From Treponema sp. (GTDB lineage Bacteria; Spirochaetota; Spirochaetia; Treponematales; Breznakiellaceae), in contig JAIRRB010000035.1 in NCBI GenBank assembly GCA_031256195.1, forward strand, positions 1 through 32,208: a DNA stretch of 32,208 nt, in the 5' to 3' direction. Shown in pieces: positions 7,428 through 14,637 of the stretch. The notes under the pieces are model-generated. The model searched no databases. It worked only from the letters and a program-made list of their open reading frames with translations, and was not told the origin of the DNA. The translations under genes were made by a program, and so were the position numbers. Each line of letters opens with the position of its first letter. Position 1 is the first letter of the stretch.

Positions 7428-9186
7428 AACAAAAAATAGCGCCATGCTGCCAAGACCGTCATTTTCCCTCTTTATTTTGGATTTACCCCGTTTGAGAGGG
7501 AAAGCGCTGGAAAACGCCGCACGGAATTGTTTGGTTGGCCTATACCCTGACAATCTTGGTGATCGTCCCCTGGTTATAAAGCGTAATAACCAGAAAAAAA
7601 GATCGTATCTTGTTTTTGTACTGAATCCGGCGCTGCCTTATAAACCGCTTCCCGTTTCCACATTGTTTGCCATGAAATATTTTTGCAGGGGAAACGCCAG
7701 TGTGCTTTTCATGGAATCAAATTGGATGGAATTCATCCTGATTGAAAATGGGGCGCTTGTAAAATCAGAAGTAAAAACAAGAGATGCCGCTATTTCCGAA
7801 GAAACCATTATTCGGTTCTTTGGCAAAGAGAATAATCAACAACCCCGCCCTGAAGGGCAGGGTATTAAACCCCTCAGCGCGAATAAAATTGATGTTTTCT
7901 GTCATAAAAATGATGTTCATCTGTTTAGCGATAACAAACACAATTCTGATATTATTATACACATTCTTGAAAATGAATTGGGTAAATTCCCTTTGTATAC
8001 CTATTCAATCTTTGATCATCTTTCCATTGCAAAAAGAATACAAAGATTTTTTTTAATATTTTTTTCACTATTGGTTATGGGAGGAATAAGTTACAATATT
8101 TACAATCAGCATCAAATGAATAAAAAAGAAATCTTGCGTACCAAGTTACTGGAAGAAGAAGAAAAATTGCACTCCGAAGCAGAACAAAAGGACAGGATGC
8201 AGGTTCTGACATTGCAGGAACGCTACCGCCAGCTTGTGGAACATAAAACTGCCGGTCCCTATGAAACCATGGATACTATTTCCCGTTGTTTGGATGACAA
8301 AGCGCGAATCAGTTCCATTACGATTAAAGATGGGTTTTTTCAAATGGAAACTCAGGCTTCCGATTCTTTGGAAATTCTTAGAGTATTTGAAGATACCGTT
8401 AAAGTACAAAACCCCATGCTACAGCAAATTCATCCCTTAAAAAACGGGGAGCGTTTTACCATTAGCGGTACCGTTTTGTCAGAAAAAGAAAGCATCGATA
8501 CTTCACTTTCCACGAAGGAGCAGATAGTTATTCTGGAAGCGCTTATTGTTAAAGAAGAAAACAAAAACCATGGAAAGCTGCGTCCTTCGGATTTTGGTGT
8601 TAATATTCGGGGACTATTGACAAAGTGGAGATGTTCCATTAACGCATACCAATATTTAACAGTAGAGAACGATCGGGAAATCGAATTTTCAATCAAAGCA
8701 ACAAGCGGTAATTTTTTTAGTTTTCTTCGGGAGGCATCAATAAACAATAACGGATGGATATTTACCCTGGTACAAATTCGTAATCTAGCACCCCAGAATG
8801 CCGTAGACGGGCTTTTCAGGGTAAGGGCGGAAACAGTTGTTGAAGATGGGACGGATACCATTGAACCATATAAGGAATCCCCGGTAACCGGTATAAGCCG
8901 ACATTTTTTTATTCCTCCCCCTCCGCAGCCTCAAGTGATAAAAGCATCTCCCTTGCCCATTCCTCCTCCTCCGCAGGTAAAGCCTGAACCAGCTCCATGG
9001 CTTGCGTATATCGGGGTTACCAGTGATTATACCGGAAGCCAGTTTATTTATGTAAAAAATACCCGAAACGGGGCCATGTTGCGGCTGGAAAATATCGCTG
9101 AAGGGGAAAACCGATATATAATAACGCCAATGGGAACCATAGAAGCGCAAATTGAAGGAAAATTATACGAAATCACGAGGAGGTGA
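7417..9186 (+). CDS. Composite assembly-platform protein (GspL/PilN + GspM/PilO + GspC/PilP-like)
   Basis: 589 aa with one transmembrane helix near 210-230 (FFLIFFSLLVMGGISYNIY). The N-terminal 200 residues would be cytoplasmic and resemble the reduced actin-like part of GspL/PilM-N. After the helix comes a coiled coil (KEILRTKLLEEEEKLHSEAEQKDRM). A PilN-like periplasmic fold follows (ARISSITIKDGFFQMETQASD...ISG), then a second such fold (about 395-485) resembling PilO/GspM, then a proline-rich linker (IPPPPQPQ, IPPPPQVKP). The C-terminal 65-residue beta domain (YIGVTSDYTGSQFIYVKNTRNGAM) resembles GspC-HR/PilP. No separate L, M or C gene is present in the operon, so one protein probably does all three jobs. 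Residues about 142-157 are encoded by a palindromic repeat. Domain identities are by pattern, not search. Confidence 0.7.
   Translation: MSYKTKNSAMLPRPSFSLFILDLPRLRGKALENAARNCLVGLYPDNLGDRPLVIKRNNQKKRSYLVFVLNPALPYKPLPVSTLFAMKYFCRGNASVLFMESNWMEFILIENGALVKSEVKTRDAAISEETIIRFFGKENNQQPRPEGQGIKPLSANKIDVFCHKNDVHLFSDNKHNSDIIIHILENELGKFPLYTYSIFDHLSIAKRIQRFFLIFFSLLVMGGISYNIYNQHQMNKKEILRTKLLEEEEKLHSEAEQKDRMQVLTLQERYRQLVEHKTAGPYETMDTISRCLDDKARISSITIKDGFFQMETQASDSLEILRVFEDTVKVQNPMLQQIHPLKNGERFTISGTVLSEKESIDTSLSTKEQIVILEALIVKEENKNHGKLRPSDFGVNIRGLLTKWRCSINAYQYLTVENDREIEFSIKATSGNFFSFLREASINNNGWIFTLVQIRNLAPQNAVDGLFRVRAETVVEDGTDTIEPYKESPVTGISRHFFIPPPPQPQVIKASPLPIPPPPQVKPEPAPWLAYIGVTSDYTGSQFIYVKNTRNGAMLRLENIAEGENRYIITPMGTIEAQIEGKLYEITRR
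7841..7887. repeat. Palindromic intergenic-type repeat inserted in a coding region
   Basis: ACCCCGCCCT/AGGGCAGGG forms a hairpin with one mismatch, followed by GGGTATTAAACCCCTCAGCGCGAATAAA. The last 28 bases match 31453-31480, which is non-coding, at 26 of 28 positions. Here the element is in frame and encodes about PRPEGQGIKPLSANK. Confidence 0.75.
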
Positions 9187-9192
9187 CAAGAA

Positions 9193-9753
9193 ATGAACAA
9201 AATTATTTTGGTGCTCTCTCTGGCAGCGCTATTGGCCGACTGCCGGTCTATCTCGGTTCCCAAACGTGCGATACAGGATGCAGGCATGATATATGCCATG
9301 GTTTACGATTACGAGAATACCCCGGTATATGGTGTCACTGTTTTTATCGATGGAAAAAAGTATACAGAATCCGATTTACAGGGACGTTTTGTTCTGGAAT
9401 TCAGAAAAGGCGGCAAATACACTATCAGATTGGAAAAATCGGGCTATGAACTTATAGAAGATACTTTTACCTATGACCCCATGAATGTATTTTATTTCAA
9501 GATGGTAAATGCGTCTCAACTGTTATCTCAGGCAGAGGAAGCTATGGAGCAATATGCATACATGGAGGCGGAAGAGTTGATAAACCGTATGCTTAATCTG
9601 GAACCCAACCGTCCGGACATACTATATTTTCAAAGTATAGTCCTGTATCGTCAGGGACGCAAAGCTGAAGCAAGAGTAATACTTGAAAATTTGCAAAGCG
9701 GGGGAATAGACGGAAAATATATAAAGGAGTTTTTGGATAAACTATCTGATTAA
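9193..9753 (+). CDS. Small lipoprotein with carboxypeptidase-regulatory-like fold and TPR-like helices
   Basis: 186 aa. A short hydrophobic leader ends LAALLADC, which fits a lipobox apart from the unusual Asp at -1. About residues 35-85 look like a carboxypeptidase-regulatory/PEGA-type beta domain (YAMVYDYENTPVYGVTVFIDGKKYTESDLQGRFVLEF). About 100-180 are helical with TPR spacing (AEELINRMLNLEPNRPDILYFQSIVLYRQGRKAEARVILENL). It starts 6 bp after the fusion gene with GAGGAGG upstream, so it is the last gene of the secretion operon. A pilotin-like role in secretin targeting is an inference from position only. Confidence 0.72.
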   Translation: MNKIILVLSLAALLADCRSISVPKRAIQDAGMIYAMVYDYENTPVYGVTVFIDGKKYTESDLQGRFVLEFRKGGKYTIRLEKSGYELIEDTFTYDPMNVFYFKMVNASQLLSQAEEAMEQYAYMEAEELINRMLNLEPNRPDILYFQSIVLYRQGRKAEARVILENLQSGGIDGKYIKEFLDKLSD

Positions 9754-10034
9754 TCAGGAATCCCAGAGTCCATAAATAATTTTCTATTCAAACGTTATGC
9801 TGCCAAGGAAAAGAAGTATTGGGCGATCTGACACACAAAGACAAGTTCCACATAAAAGACGCCGTTGTACCTCGTATGCGCATGACGAACCCCGCCGCAA
9901 GCAGCGGGGTATCGTCGTTCTTAACTCCTCCTCTGTGAAAGTTTCTCACTCTTTCACTCACCGGGTTTGGAGTTAAGGCGCCGGTTCTTCCGGTGGTCTT
10001 AATCTAATTCTATGTCCTATAAGGACTTACAAAA
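9754..10034. other. Non-coding interval with hairpins between secretion operon and tRNA-Lys
   Basis: No supported gene. It contains ACCCCGC-N8-GCGGGGT (9889-9910), related to the palindromic repeat family; an imperfect GCCGG-TTCTT-CCGGT hairpin flanked by TTAAG/CTTAA near 9973-10001; and the dyad GTCCT-ATA-AGGAC (10014-10026) just beyond the 3' end of the tRNA. None has a convincing U-run, so the stop signal of the secretion operon was not identified. Confidence 0.5.
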
Positions 10035-10107
10035 TGAGCCGTGCAGGATTCGAACCTCCGACCACCGCCTTAAAAGGGCGATGCTCTACCGACTGAGCTA
10101 ACGGCCC
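10035..10107 (-). tRNA. tRNA-Lys (anticodon UUU)
   Basis: The reverse complement folds as a 73-nt tRNA. The acceptor stem is GGGCCGT/ACGGCTC with discriminator A, the D arm is GCTC..GAGC, the anticodon stem is TCGCC/GGCGG with loop CTTTTAA (UUU, Lys), the variable loop is TGGTC, and the T loop is TTCGAAT. The 3' CCA is not encoded. The T stem reads GGAGG/CCTGC, leaving a G50-G64 mismatch where most tRNA-Lys have GCAGG/CCTGC. The tRNA class is certain; the mismatch may be real or a base-call error. Confidence 0.93.
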
Positions 10108-10410
10108 AAAACAGCACCGCGTCAAGCGGTGTTATTTGAAACAAATCAACCGGCCCCGGCACCAAAAACAGTTACCATGACCCGTAATGTAAGCCCGCCT
10201 TCAGGCGGGCGACAGTGCCGCTGAAATAACGGCTTGAGGGTTCCCGTAGGGAACCTGCGTACCACCAAATATGACAAAAACGACCAAATTTGTCAATAGA
10301 GCGCATTGGATTTTTTACCACGGCGGGTACAGGGTTCCGGCAAGAACAGCCGTCCCAGTCAAAGGCGGGATTCATCAGGTTTACGCCAATGTCAACAAGA
10401 TTTGCCAAGG
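10108..10410. other. Non-coding interval with three strong hairpins
   Basis: No supported gene in about 300 bases. It holds CACCGC-GTCAA-GCGGTG (10115-10131; read on the - strand it is followed by TGTTTT and could end transcription of the 10411-10995 gene), GCCCGCCT-TC-AGGCGGGC (10193-10210, perfect 8-bp stem) and GGTTCCC-GTA-GGGAACC (10239-10255, perfect 7-bp stem). A similar short GC hairpin, CCGCC-GTCA-GGCGG, recurs at 28999-29012. Confidence 0.55.
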
Positions 10411-10995
10411 CTACTTCTTTGTGGTAACCGGTTTAATATCGCCGTAAATTTTTTTGGTCAGTTCAGGGGAAGTATACCACAGCATAACCGGATCACCCTC
10501 GCGGGCGTTTACTTTTAAGCACACATAGCCGCTGGGAAGATTCCATGCGCTTTCATAGGGACGCAATTCCCTGACAATTCCGTCAAAAAGATAGGTAGGG
10601 CCAAAACGATCCCGCAGTTCCTGCCGTACCTCGCTGTAGCAACGCATAAGTTCGTCCGTGGTATAGGTAAGAAAGTAGTACGTCCCCCCCTGTAGTCCCG
10701 ATTGGGAAAAATAGGCCAGCATATAGGTAGTATACCCGTTTACCTCAACATTTTCCCAAGCAAGGACAGTAAGTCCGTGATCTTCCCACTCTTCCCGCAA
10801 GAGCGGTTTTCCCATCTTTTTTATCACGTCCGCCGTGCTGGTTCCCCAGGAAAAACCGTGAAAGGTGACCTTGGTCTCATAACTGGCAGGTTCTTCGACT
10901 TTATTATTTTTGTCCGCGGCGGATAAAACGGCAAGCGGCAAAAGGAACATAAACAAGAATTTTTTGATGCTATACCCCCATATATTACTGTTCAT
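10411..10995 (-). CDS. Exported hypothetical protein
   Basis: 194 aa with an N-terminal signal (KKFLFMFLLPLAVLSAAD, cleavage near residues 26-28) and no lipobox, so probably periplasmic. The mature part opens with FHGFSWGTSTADVIKKMGKP, a wording I associate with a family of treponemal exported proteins of unknown role, in which a short 'W-G-x-S-x-x-x-V' helix begins the domain. The rest is a mixed fold rich in aromatic residues. The start is uncertain: GGAG lies only one base before the ATG. It is transcribed towards the tRNA. I do not recognise a function. Confidence 0.7.
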   Translation of the reverse strand: MNSNIWGYSIKKFLFMFLLPLAVLSAADKNNKVEEPASYETKVTFHGFSWGTSTADVIKKMGKPLLREEWEDHGLTVLAWENVEVNGYTTYMLAYFSQSGLQGGTYYFLTYTTDELMRCYSEVRQELRDRFGPTYLFDGIVRELRPYESAWNLPSGYVCLKVNAREGDPVMLWYTSPELTKKIYGDIKPVTTKK

Positions 10996-11065
10996 GCTCC
11001 AGTTTCAGTCACCACAATATGATTTCTGATACTTCTTTCAAGCATTGCTGGTATTTTTTCCGTTA

Positions 11066-13057
11066 TTATCGGGTTTTGTCAAGGGAGAGCGTGAAAGAAA
11101 CCCGCTCCGCAATGCCGCTGCCGTCCAGCTTGTTGTCCCGAAGCAATTCAGCCCTGGTCCCCAGAGCGCGGCCGTTAATGGCAAAATCTTCCTCAACTGC
11201 CAGCACCAGGATTTCCGCCCGGCATTTCCGGCAGCGGGCCAGGGCCGCGGCATACTCGCCAAATCCCCCGGATTTTATCCCTTCCTCAATAAAGACAGCC
11301 GCATCGTAACGGTTCAATATTTCCGCCAAATAATCCTCATCAACCGGTTTCAGGAAACGAAGGTTGTACAAATCCGCCTGAACCCCTGCGGCCTGAAGTT
11401 TTTCCAGGGCGTCAAGCGCCTGAGGATACAGGCTTCCCGTAAAAGCCAGACAGATGCGGCTGCCTGCCGTTTGCCGCAGCCACACTCCCCTGCCCTGCTC
11501 CACCGGAAGGGAAAAAGCAGGCAGTTCCGCCAGACAGGGGGCTTTGGGATAACGTATCATCGCCGGACTGTTAAGGCGCAGGGCATAATCCAGCATGAGG
11601 CGCAATTCACGTTCGCTTGCCGGGGCAAGAATCGTCATTTGGGGAACGGTGCGGAACAGGGCTATACCAAAAAGACCCTGATGGGTCTCGCCGTCACCGT
11701 CAACAAAACCGCTGCGATCCAGGGCAAAAAGAGCCGGAAGATTTTGCAGCGCAACGTCATGGATTATCTGGTCAACCGAGCGCTGAATAAAGGTTGAATA
11801 AATCGCCGTTACCGGCCTGAGGCCCTGCGCCGCAAGACCGGCGGCAAAGGTTACCGCATGAGATTCGGCAATACCTACGTCAAAAAAACGGTTCGGATAC
11901 GCTTTTTTAAAAGGAAAAAGTCCGGCGCCCTTTTCCATAGCGGCAGTTAACGCGACAATACGCTTGTCATGTCCGGCAAGGTCAAGCAGGGCGGCGCCAA
12001 AAACATCGGTAAAAGACAGCGTGGTTCCGTTATGCGTAACGTTATTCGCTTCGGCGGCATCGGCATTGCCGTTGGCGCCACCTTCGGCGGCGGCGGCACC
12101 AGTGGTGGCGAGGCCGCCGCTGACCGAGAAGGCCCCGACTCCGTGATAATTTCCCGGATCGTCTTCGGCAAAACCGTAGCCCTTGCCTTTGCGGGTAATC
12201 ACATGAATCACCACCGGCCGCTCAAGCTGCCGCACATCTTCAAACACCCGCGCCAGACTTTGAATATTATGGCCGTCAATCGGCCCGACATACTCAAAAC
12301 CCAGATCGACAAAAAAATTGTCGGTGTAAAACACCGCCTTAACCGCCCGTTTCAGCCGCACGACCATATCGAAAAAAGCATCCCCGACATAGGGAATTTT
12401 TTTGGCCATGGAATCAAAGGAACGGCGGAAACGCTGATATTTCGCCTTCATCGAAAGGCGGCTTAAATATTTGGAAAGCCCTCCCACATTGGCGCTGATT
12501 GACATTTTGTTGTCGTTAAGGATAACGATGAGGGGAAGCTCAAGATGCCCCGCATGGGAGAGGGCTTCATAGGCAAGCCCGCCGGTTAACGCCCCGTCTC
12601 CGATTACCGCAACCGCCCGGGAAGGGCGCGCCTTGCCCCTGCCTCCCAGTATCCGCTCCGCGGCAAGCAAGCCCGCGGCGGCGGAAATGGCAGTTGAGGC
12701 ATGGCCGGTATTAAATACATCGTGGGGGCTTTCTTCCCGTTTGGGAAAGCCAGCCAGCCCCTGCGCCTTGCGCAGTCCGGAAAAAGCGGCAAAGCGCCCG
12801 GTAAGCAGTTTATGCGCATAGCACTGATGCCCCACATCCCAGACTATTTTGTCGTGCGGCGAAGCAAATACCCGGTGCAGGGCTATACTCAGTTCCACCA
12901 CCCCCAGATTCGAGGCAAGGTGTCCGCCGTTTTGCGCTACCCGGTCAACAATAACTTCCCGTATCTCAACCGCCAACCGATCCAGTTCCCTGAAATTGAG
13001 TTTTTTTAGATCAGCCGGACCGTTAATGCCAGACAAAAGGGAGACCATATTCAACAT
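11066..13057 (-). CDS. dxs: 1-deoxy-D-xylulose-5-phosphate synthase
   Basis: Thiamine-diphosphate enzyme that condenses pyruvate and glyceraldehyde 3-phosphate, the first step of the MEP isoprenoid pathway (also feeding thiamine and pyridoxal synthesis). Diagnostic parts in order: GGHLASNLGVVEL, WDVGHQCYAHKLLTGR, the ThDP-binding GDGALTGG...NDNKMSIS, FVDLGFEYVGPIDGHN, DVGIAESHAVTFAAG with the catalytic Glu, DRSGFVDGDGETHQG, and the C-terminal transketolase domain. At 663 aa it is longer than usual (about 620), mainly because of a low-complexity Ala/Gly/Asn insert (GAAAAEGGANGNADAAEANN) between the N-terminal and pyrimidine domains. No strong Shine-Dalgarno is visible at ATG 13057. Confidence 0.97.
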   Translation of the reverse strand: MLNMVSLLSGINGPADLKKLNFRELDRLAVEIREVIVDRVAQNGGHLASNLGVVELSIALHRVFASPHDKIVWDVGHQCYAHKLLTGRFAAFSGLRKAQGLAGFPKREESPHDVFNTGHASTAISAAAGLLAAERILGGRGKARPSRAVAVIGDGALTGGLAYEALSHAGHLELPLIVILNDNKMSISANVGGLSKYLSRLSMKAKYQRFRRSFDSMAKKIPYVGDAFFDMVVRLKRAVKAVFYTDNFFVDLGFEYVGPIDGHNIQSLARVFEDVRQLERPVVIHVITRKGKGYGFAEDDPGNYHGVGAFSVSGGLATTGAAAAEGGANGNADAAEANNVTHNGTTLSFTDVFGAALLDLAGHDKRIVALTAAMEKGAGLFPFKKAYPNRFFDVGIAESHAVTFAAGLAAQGLRPVTAIYSTFIQRSVDQIIHDVALQNLPALFALDRSGFVDGDGETHQGLFGIALFRTVPQMTILAPASERELRLMLDYALRLNSPAMIRYPKAPCLAELPAFSLPVEQGRGVWLRQTAGSRICLAFTGSLYPQALDALEKLQAAGVQADLYNLRFLKPVDEDYLAEILNRYDAAVFIEEGIKSGGFGEYAAALARCRKCRAEILVLAVEEDFAINGRALGTRAELLRDNKLDGSGIAERVSFTLSLDKTR

Positions 13058-13139
13058 CTTATAAAAAGTATATCCCTTTTTTGTTTGATTTCAGTAAAAG
13101 CGCGAGAATCGCCACAACGAAAGTCTCAAACGATTCCCA

Positions 13140-13229
13140 TTATTTGTTCTTGTGTCTGTTTTTCCGCAATTTTTTCTTGCGTTTATGAGTGGCAATTTTT
13201 CGCAGTTTTCTTTTTCTTCCGCAGGGCAC
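13140..13229 (-). CDS. Very small, highly basic ribosomal-type protein (missed by the ORF track)
   Basis: On the - strand AGGAG is followed 7 nt later by GTG and 29 codons: VPCGRKRKLRKIATHKRKKK... to ...NRHKNK, stop TAA at 13140. More than half the residues are Lys or Arg. The pattern 'MP.GKKRKR.K.ATHKRKKR.RKNRHK.K' is, from memory, that of small basic ribosome-associated proteins in Bacteroidetes and spirochaetes (related in style to COX24/AURKAIP1-domain proteins). It has its own promoter-like signal upstream. The ORF track shows only an overlapping 65-aa ORF in another frame, which is a shadow. RNA binding in the ribosome is inferred from composition and this resemblance. Confidence 0.75.
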   Translation of the reverse strand: MPCGRKRKLRKIATHKRKKKLRKNRHKNK

Positions 13230-13259
13230 TTCAAATCTCCTTGTATCAAAGATAGAAAC

Positions 13260-13288
13260 AGTATGGGGCAGGATGAAAAAAAGGTCAA
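13260..13288 (-). promoter_or_regulatory. Sigma-70-like promoter for the small basic protein
   Basis: On the - strand, TTGACC (13288-13283), a 17-base spacer and CATACT (13265-13260). It lies about 30 bp upstream of the GTG start and of its AGGAG site. Confidence 0.55.
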
Positions 13289-13312
13289 TAGGGTATAAAA
13301 GGAGATGTCCGG

Positions 13313-13744
13313 TTATTCGGACAAAATAATATCTTTGATGAGGAAAAATACCAGCACTGCCAGCCCAAAAAATGCGGCTATCATTTTAATGACCGTGTCG
13401 GAAACAAATTCCGGGTTTGCGGCATAAAGAACCTTCCCCGCGGACATTTCAAAACGTGCGGCGACATTCAACCCCTTGATACGGACAAATTTTTCATCTC
13501 CCGTACCATAACCAAGCTGCCGCGCATATACCGACATCGTATCCTGATCATTCAAAATGCTGTTTTTGGTATTATAGAAGTCCTGTTTGATATTTTCCAG
13601 ACTGTTCCGGTTTTCCACCAGCCTGAGATGTTCCGCCTCAAGATGCTTCCGTGCGTACAGGCCGTTTTGCCCCAGAAAAAAGGAAAAAAAAGCATATACC
13701 ACAAATGCCGTCCAGAAAACGAGCATATACCGCATGAAACGCAT
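13313..13744 (-). CDS. Septum formation initiator family protein (FtsB/DivIC-like)
   Basis: 143 aa. An N-terminal membrane helix (YMLVFWTAFVVYAFFSFFLG) is followed by a coiled coil (about 30-70, KHLEAEHLRLVENRNSLENIKQDF) and the family's 'short insert then YARQLGYGTGDEKFVRI' motif, where FtsB/DivIC proteins typically read A-R-x-L-G-x-x-x-x-x-E. Such proteins bridge FtsL and FtsQ at the division septum. Unusually, a second hydrophobic helix closes the protein (VIKMIAAFFGLAVLVFFLIKDIIL), so both ends would be in the membrane. It sits between the TPR lipoprotein and the small basic protein on the same strand. Confidence 0.8.
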   Translation of the reverse strand: MRFMRYMLVFWTAFVVYAFFSFFLGQNGLYARKHLEAEHLRLVENRNSLENIKQDFYNTKNSILNDQDTMSVYARQLGYGTGDEKFVRIKGLNVAARFEMSAGKVLYAANPEFVSDTVIKMIAAFFGLAVLVFFLIKDIILSE

Positions 13745-13774
13745 TGCTTAATTATCGACAATTTTGGCCCGAAA

Positions 13775-14626
13775 TTAACGGTTTTCCAGGCGGGAAAGGG
13801 CTTCCGACGCCGCCGCTTCGTTTCCCAGAGCGCGGAAAATCTCCGCGGAACGTAAATAGGCGGTACGAGCCGCGTCGCGGCTGCCCATTTTGTGGTATAC
13901 ATCGCCCAAAGCGCGCCAGTCGGAGGCCAGTCCCCAGGAATTTTCAACGCGGCGGTCAAAAGCGGCGGCGTTTCCCAGGGCCTCCAGCGCCCCGCTGTAA
14001 TTGCCGGAAAGGGAACGGAATGAGGCAATCATATACCAGTCATAGGCCGCCAACTCAAGAAACAGGTCTTTTTCATGAATTTCCAGACTGCGCCGGACTG
14101 CGGCTTCCGCATCGGCATAACGGCCCAGTTCTTTTTCCACAAGACCCATGACCGCCCATGCAAAAGCAACGGAAAACCGGTCCGATTTGATGATATCTAA
14201 AGCCCGCTGTACCTCATCCCGCAGGGATTGAGCGGCGGTTTTTCCACCTGCCGACAGTAGCTTTCCCCGCGCCAGATGAACACGGCTCAATGCGGCCCAT
14301 TCAGCGTTTTTCGCCCGTTCCGCCTCGGTCAGGGCCTCATTCCAGCCTGCTACGGCTTCCTCCCTGCGGCCCAGCGAGAAAAGCACATTGCTCTGGGAAA
14401 GTCTGGTACGAACCCGCAGGCCCGAATCATCGGCGGCAATGGCAAGCCGCACTGCTTCATTAAGCAGTACCAGGGCGGTCTCAAGACTGCCCCTATCCGC
14501 CTGTTTGTTGCCCAGTTCAAGCTGCGATTCCGCCTGCTTGCGCAGATTATACGTATCACCGGACTTTTTGGGCTGCGAAGAACAGGCGGAAATAAAGAGC
14601 AGCGCCCATAAAATCGTTGTTTTCAT
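13775..14626 (-). CDS. TPR-repeat lipoprotein
   Basis: 283 aa with signal peptide and lipobox FISAC|SS (Cys15). The mature protein is a run of TPR-like helix pairs; examples are LELGNKQADRGSLETALVLLNEAVRLA, LLSLGRREEAVAGWNEAL-type units, VEKELGRYADAEAAVRRSLEIH and LGDVYHKMGSRDAARTAYLRSAEIF. These are protein-protein scaffolds, presumably periplasmic or under the outer membrane. It follows mlaD by 11 bp in the same direction, so it may be an accessory part of the lipid transport set. Specific role unknown. Confidence 0.82.
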   Translation of the reverse strand: MKTTILWALLFISACSSQPKKSGDTYNLRKQAESQLELGNKQADRGSLETALVLLNEAVRLAIAADDSGLRVRTRLSQSNVLFSLGRREEAVAGWNEALTEAERAKNAEWAALSRVHLARGKLLSAGGKTAAQSLRDEVQRALDIIKSDRFSVAFAWAVMGLVEKELGRYADAEAAVRRSLEIHEKDLFLELAAYDWYMIASFRSLSGNYSGALEALGNAAAFDRRVENSWGLASDWRALGDVYHKMGSRDAARTAYLRSAEIFRALGNEAAASEALSRLENR

Positions 14627-14637
14627 GCCATCTCCCG

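Noticed and set aside
9885-9915. Hairpin ACCCCGC/GCGGGGT as the terminator of the secretion operon
   Set aside because: No U-run follows on either strand and the sequence belongs to a repeat family.
11045-11797. 250-aa ORF on the + strand
   Set aside because: Antisense to dxs, whose - strand reading has all enzyme motifs. The same applies to 11969-12466.
13091-13288. 65-aa ORF on the - strand
   Set aside because: Overlaps the 29-codon basic protein in another frame, has cysteine-rich non-descript content and lacks a start signal.
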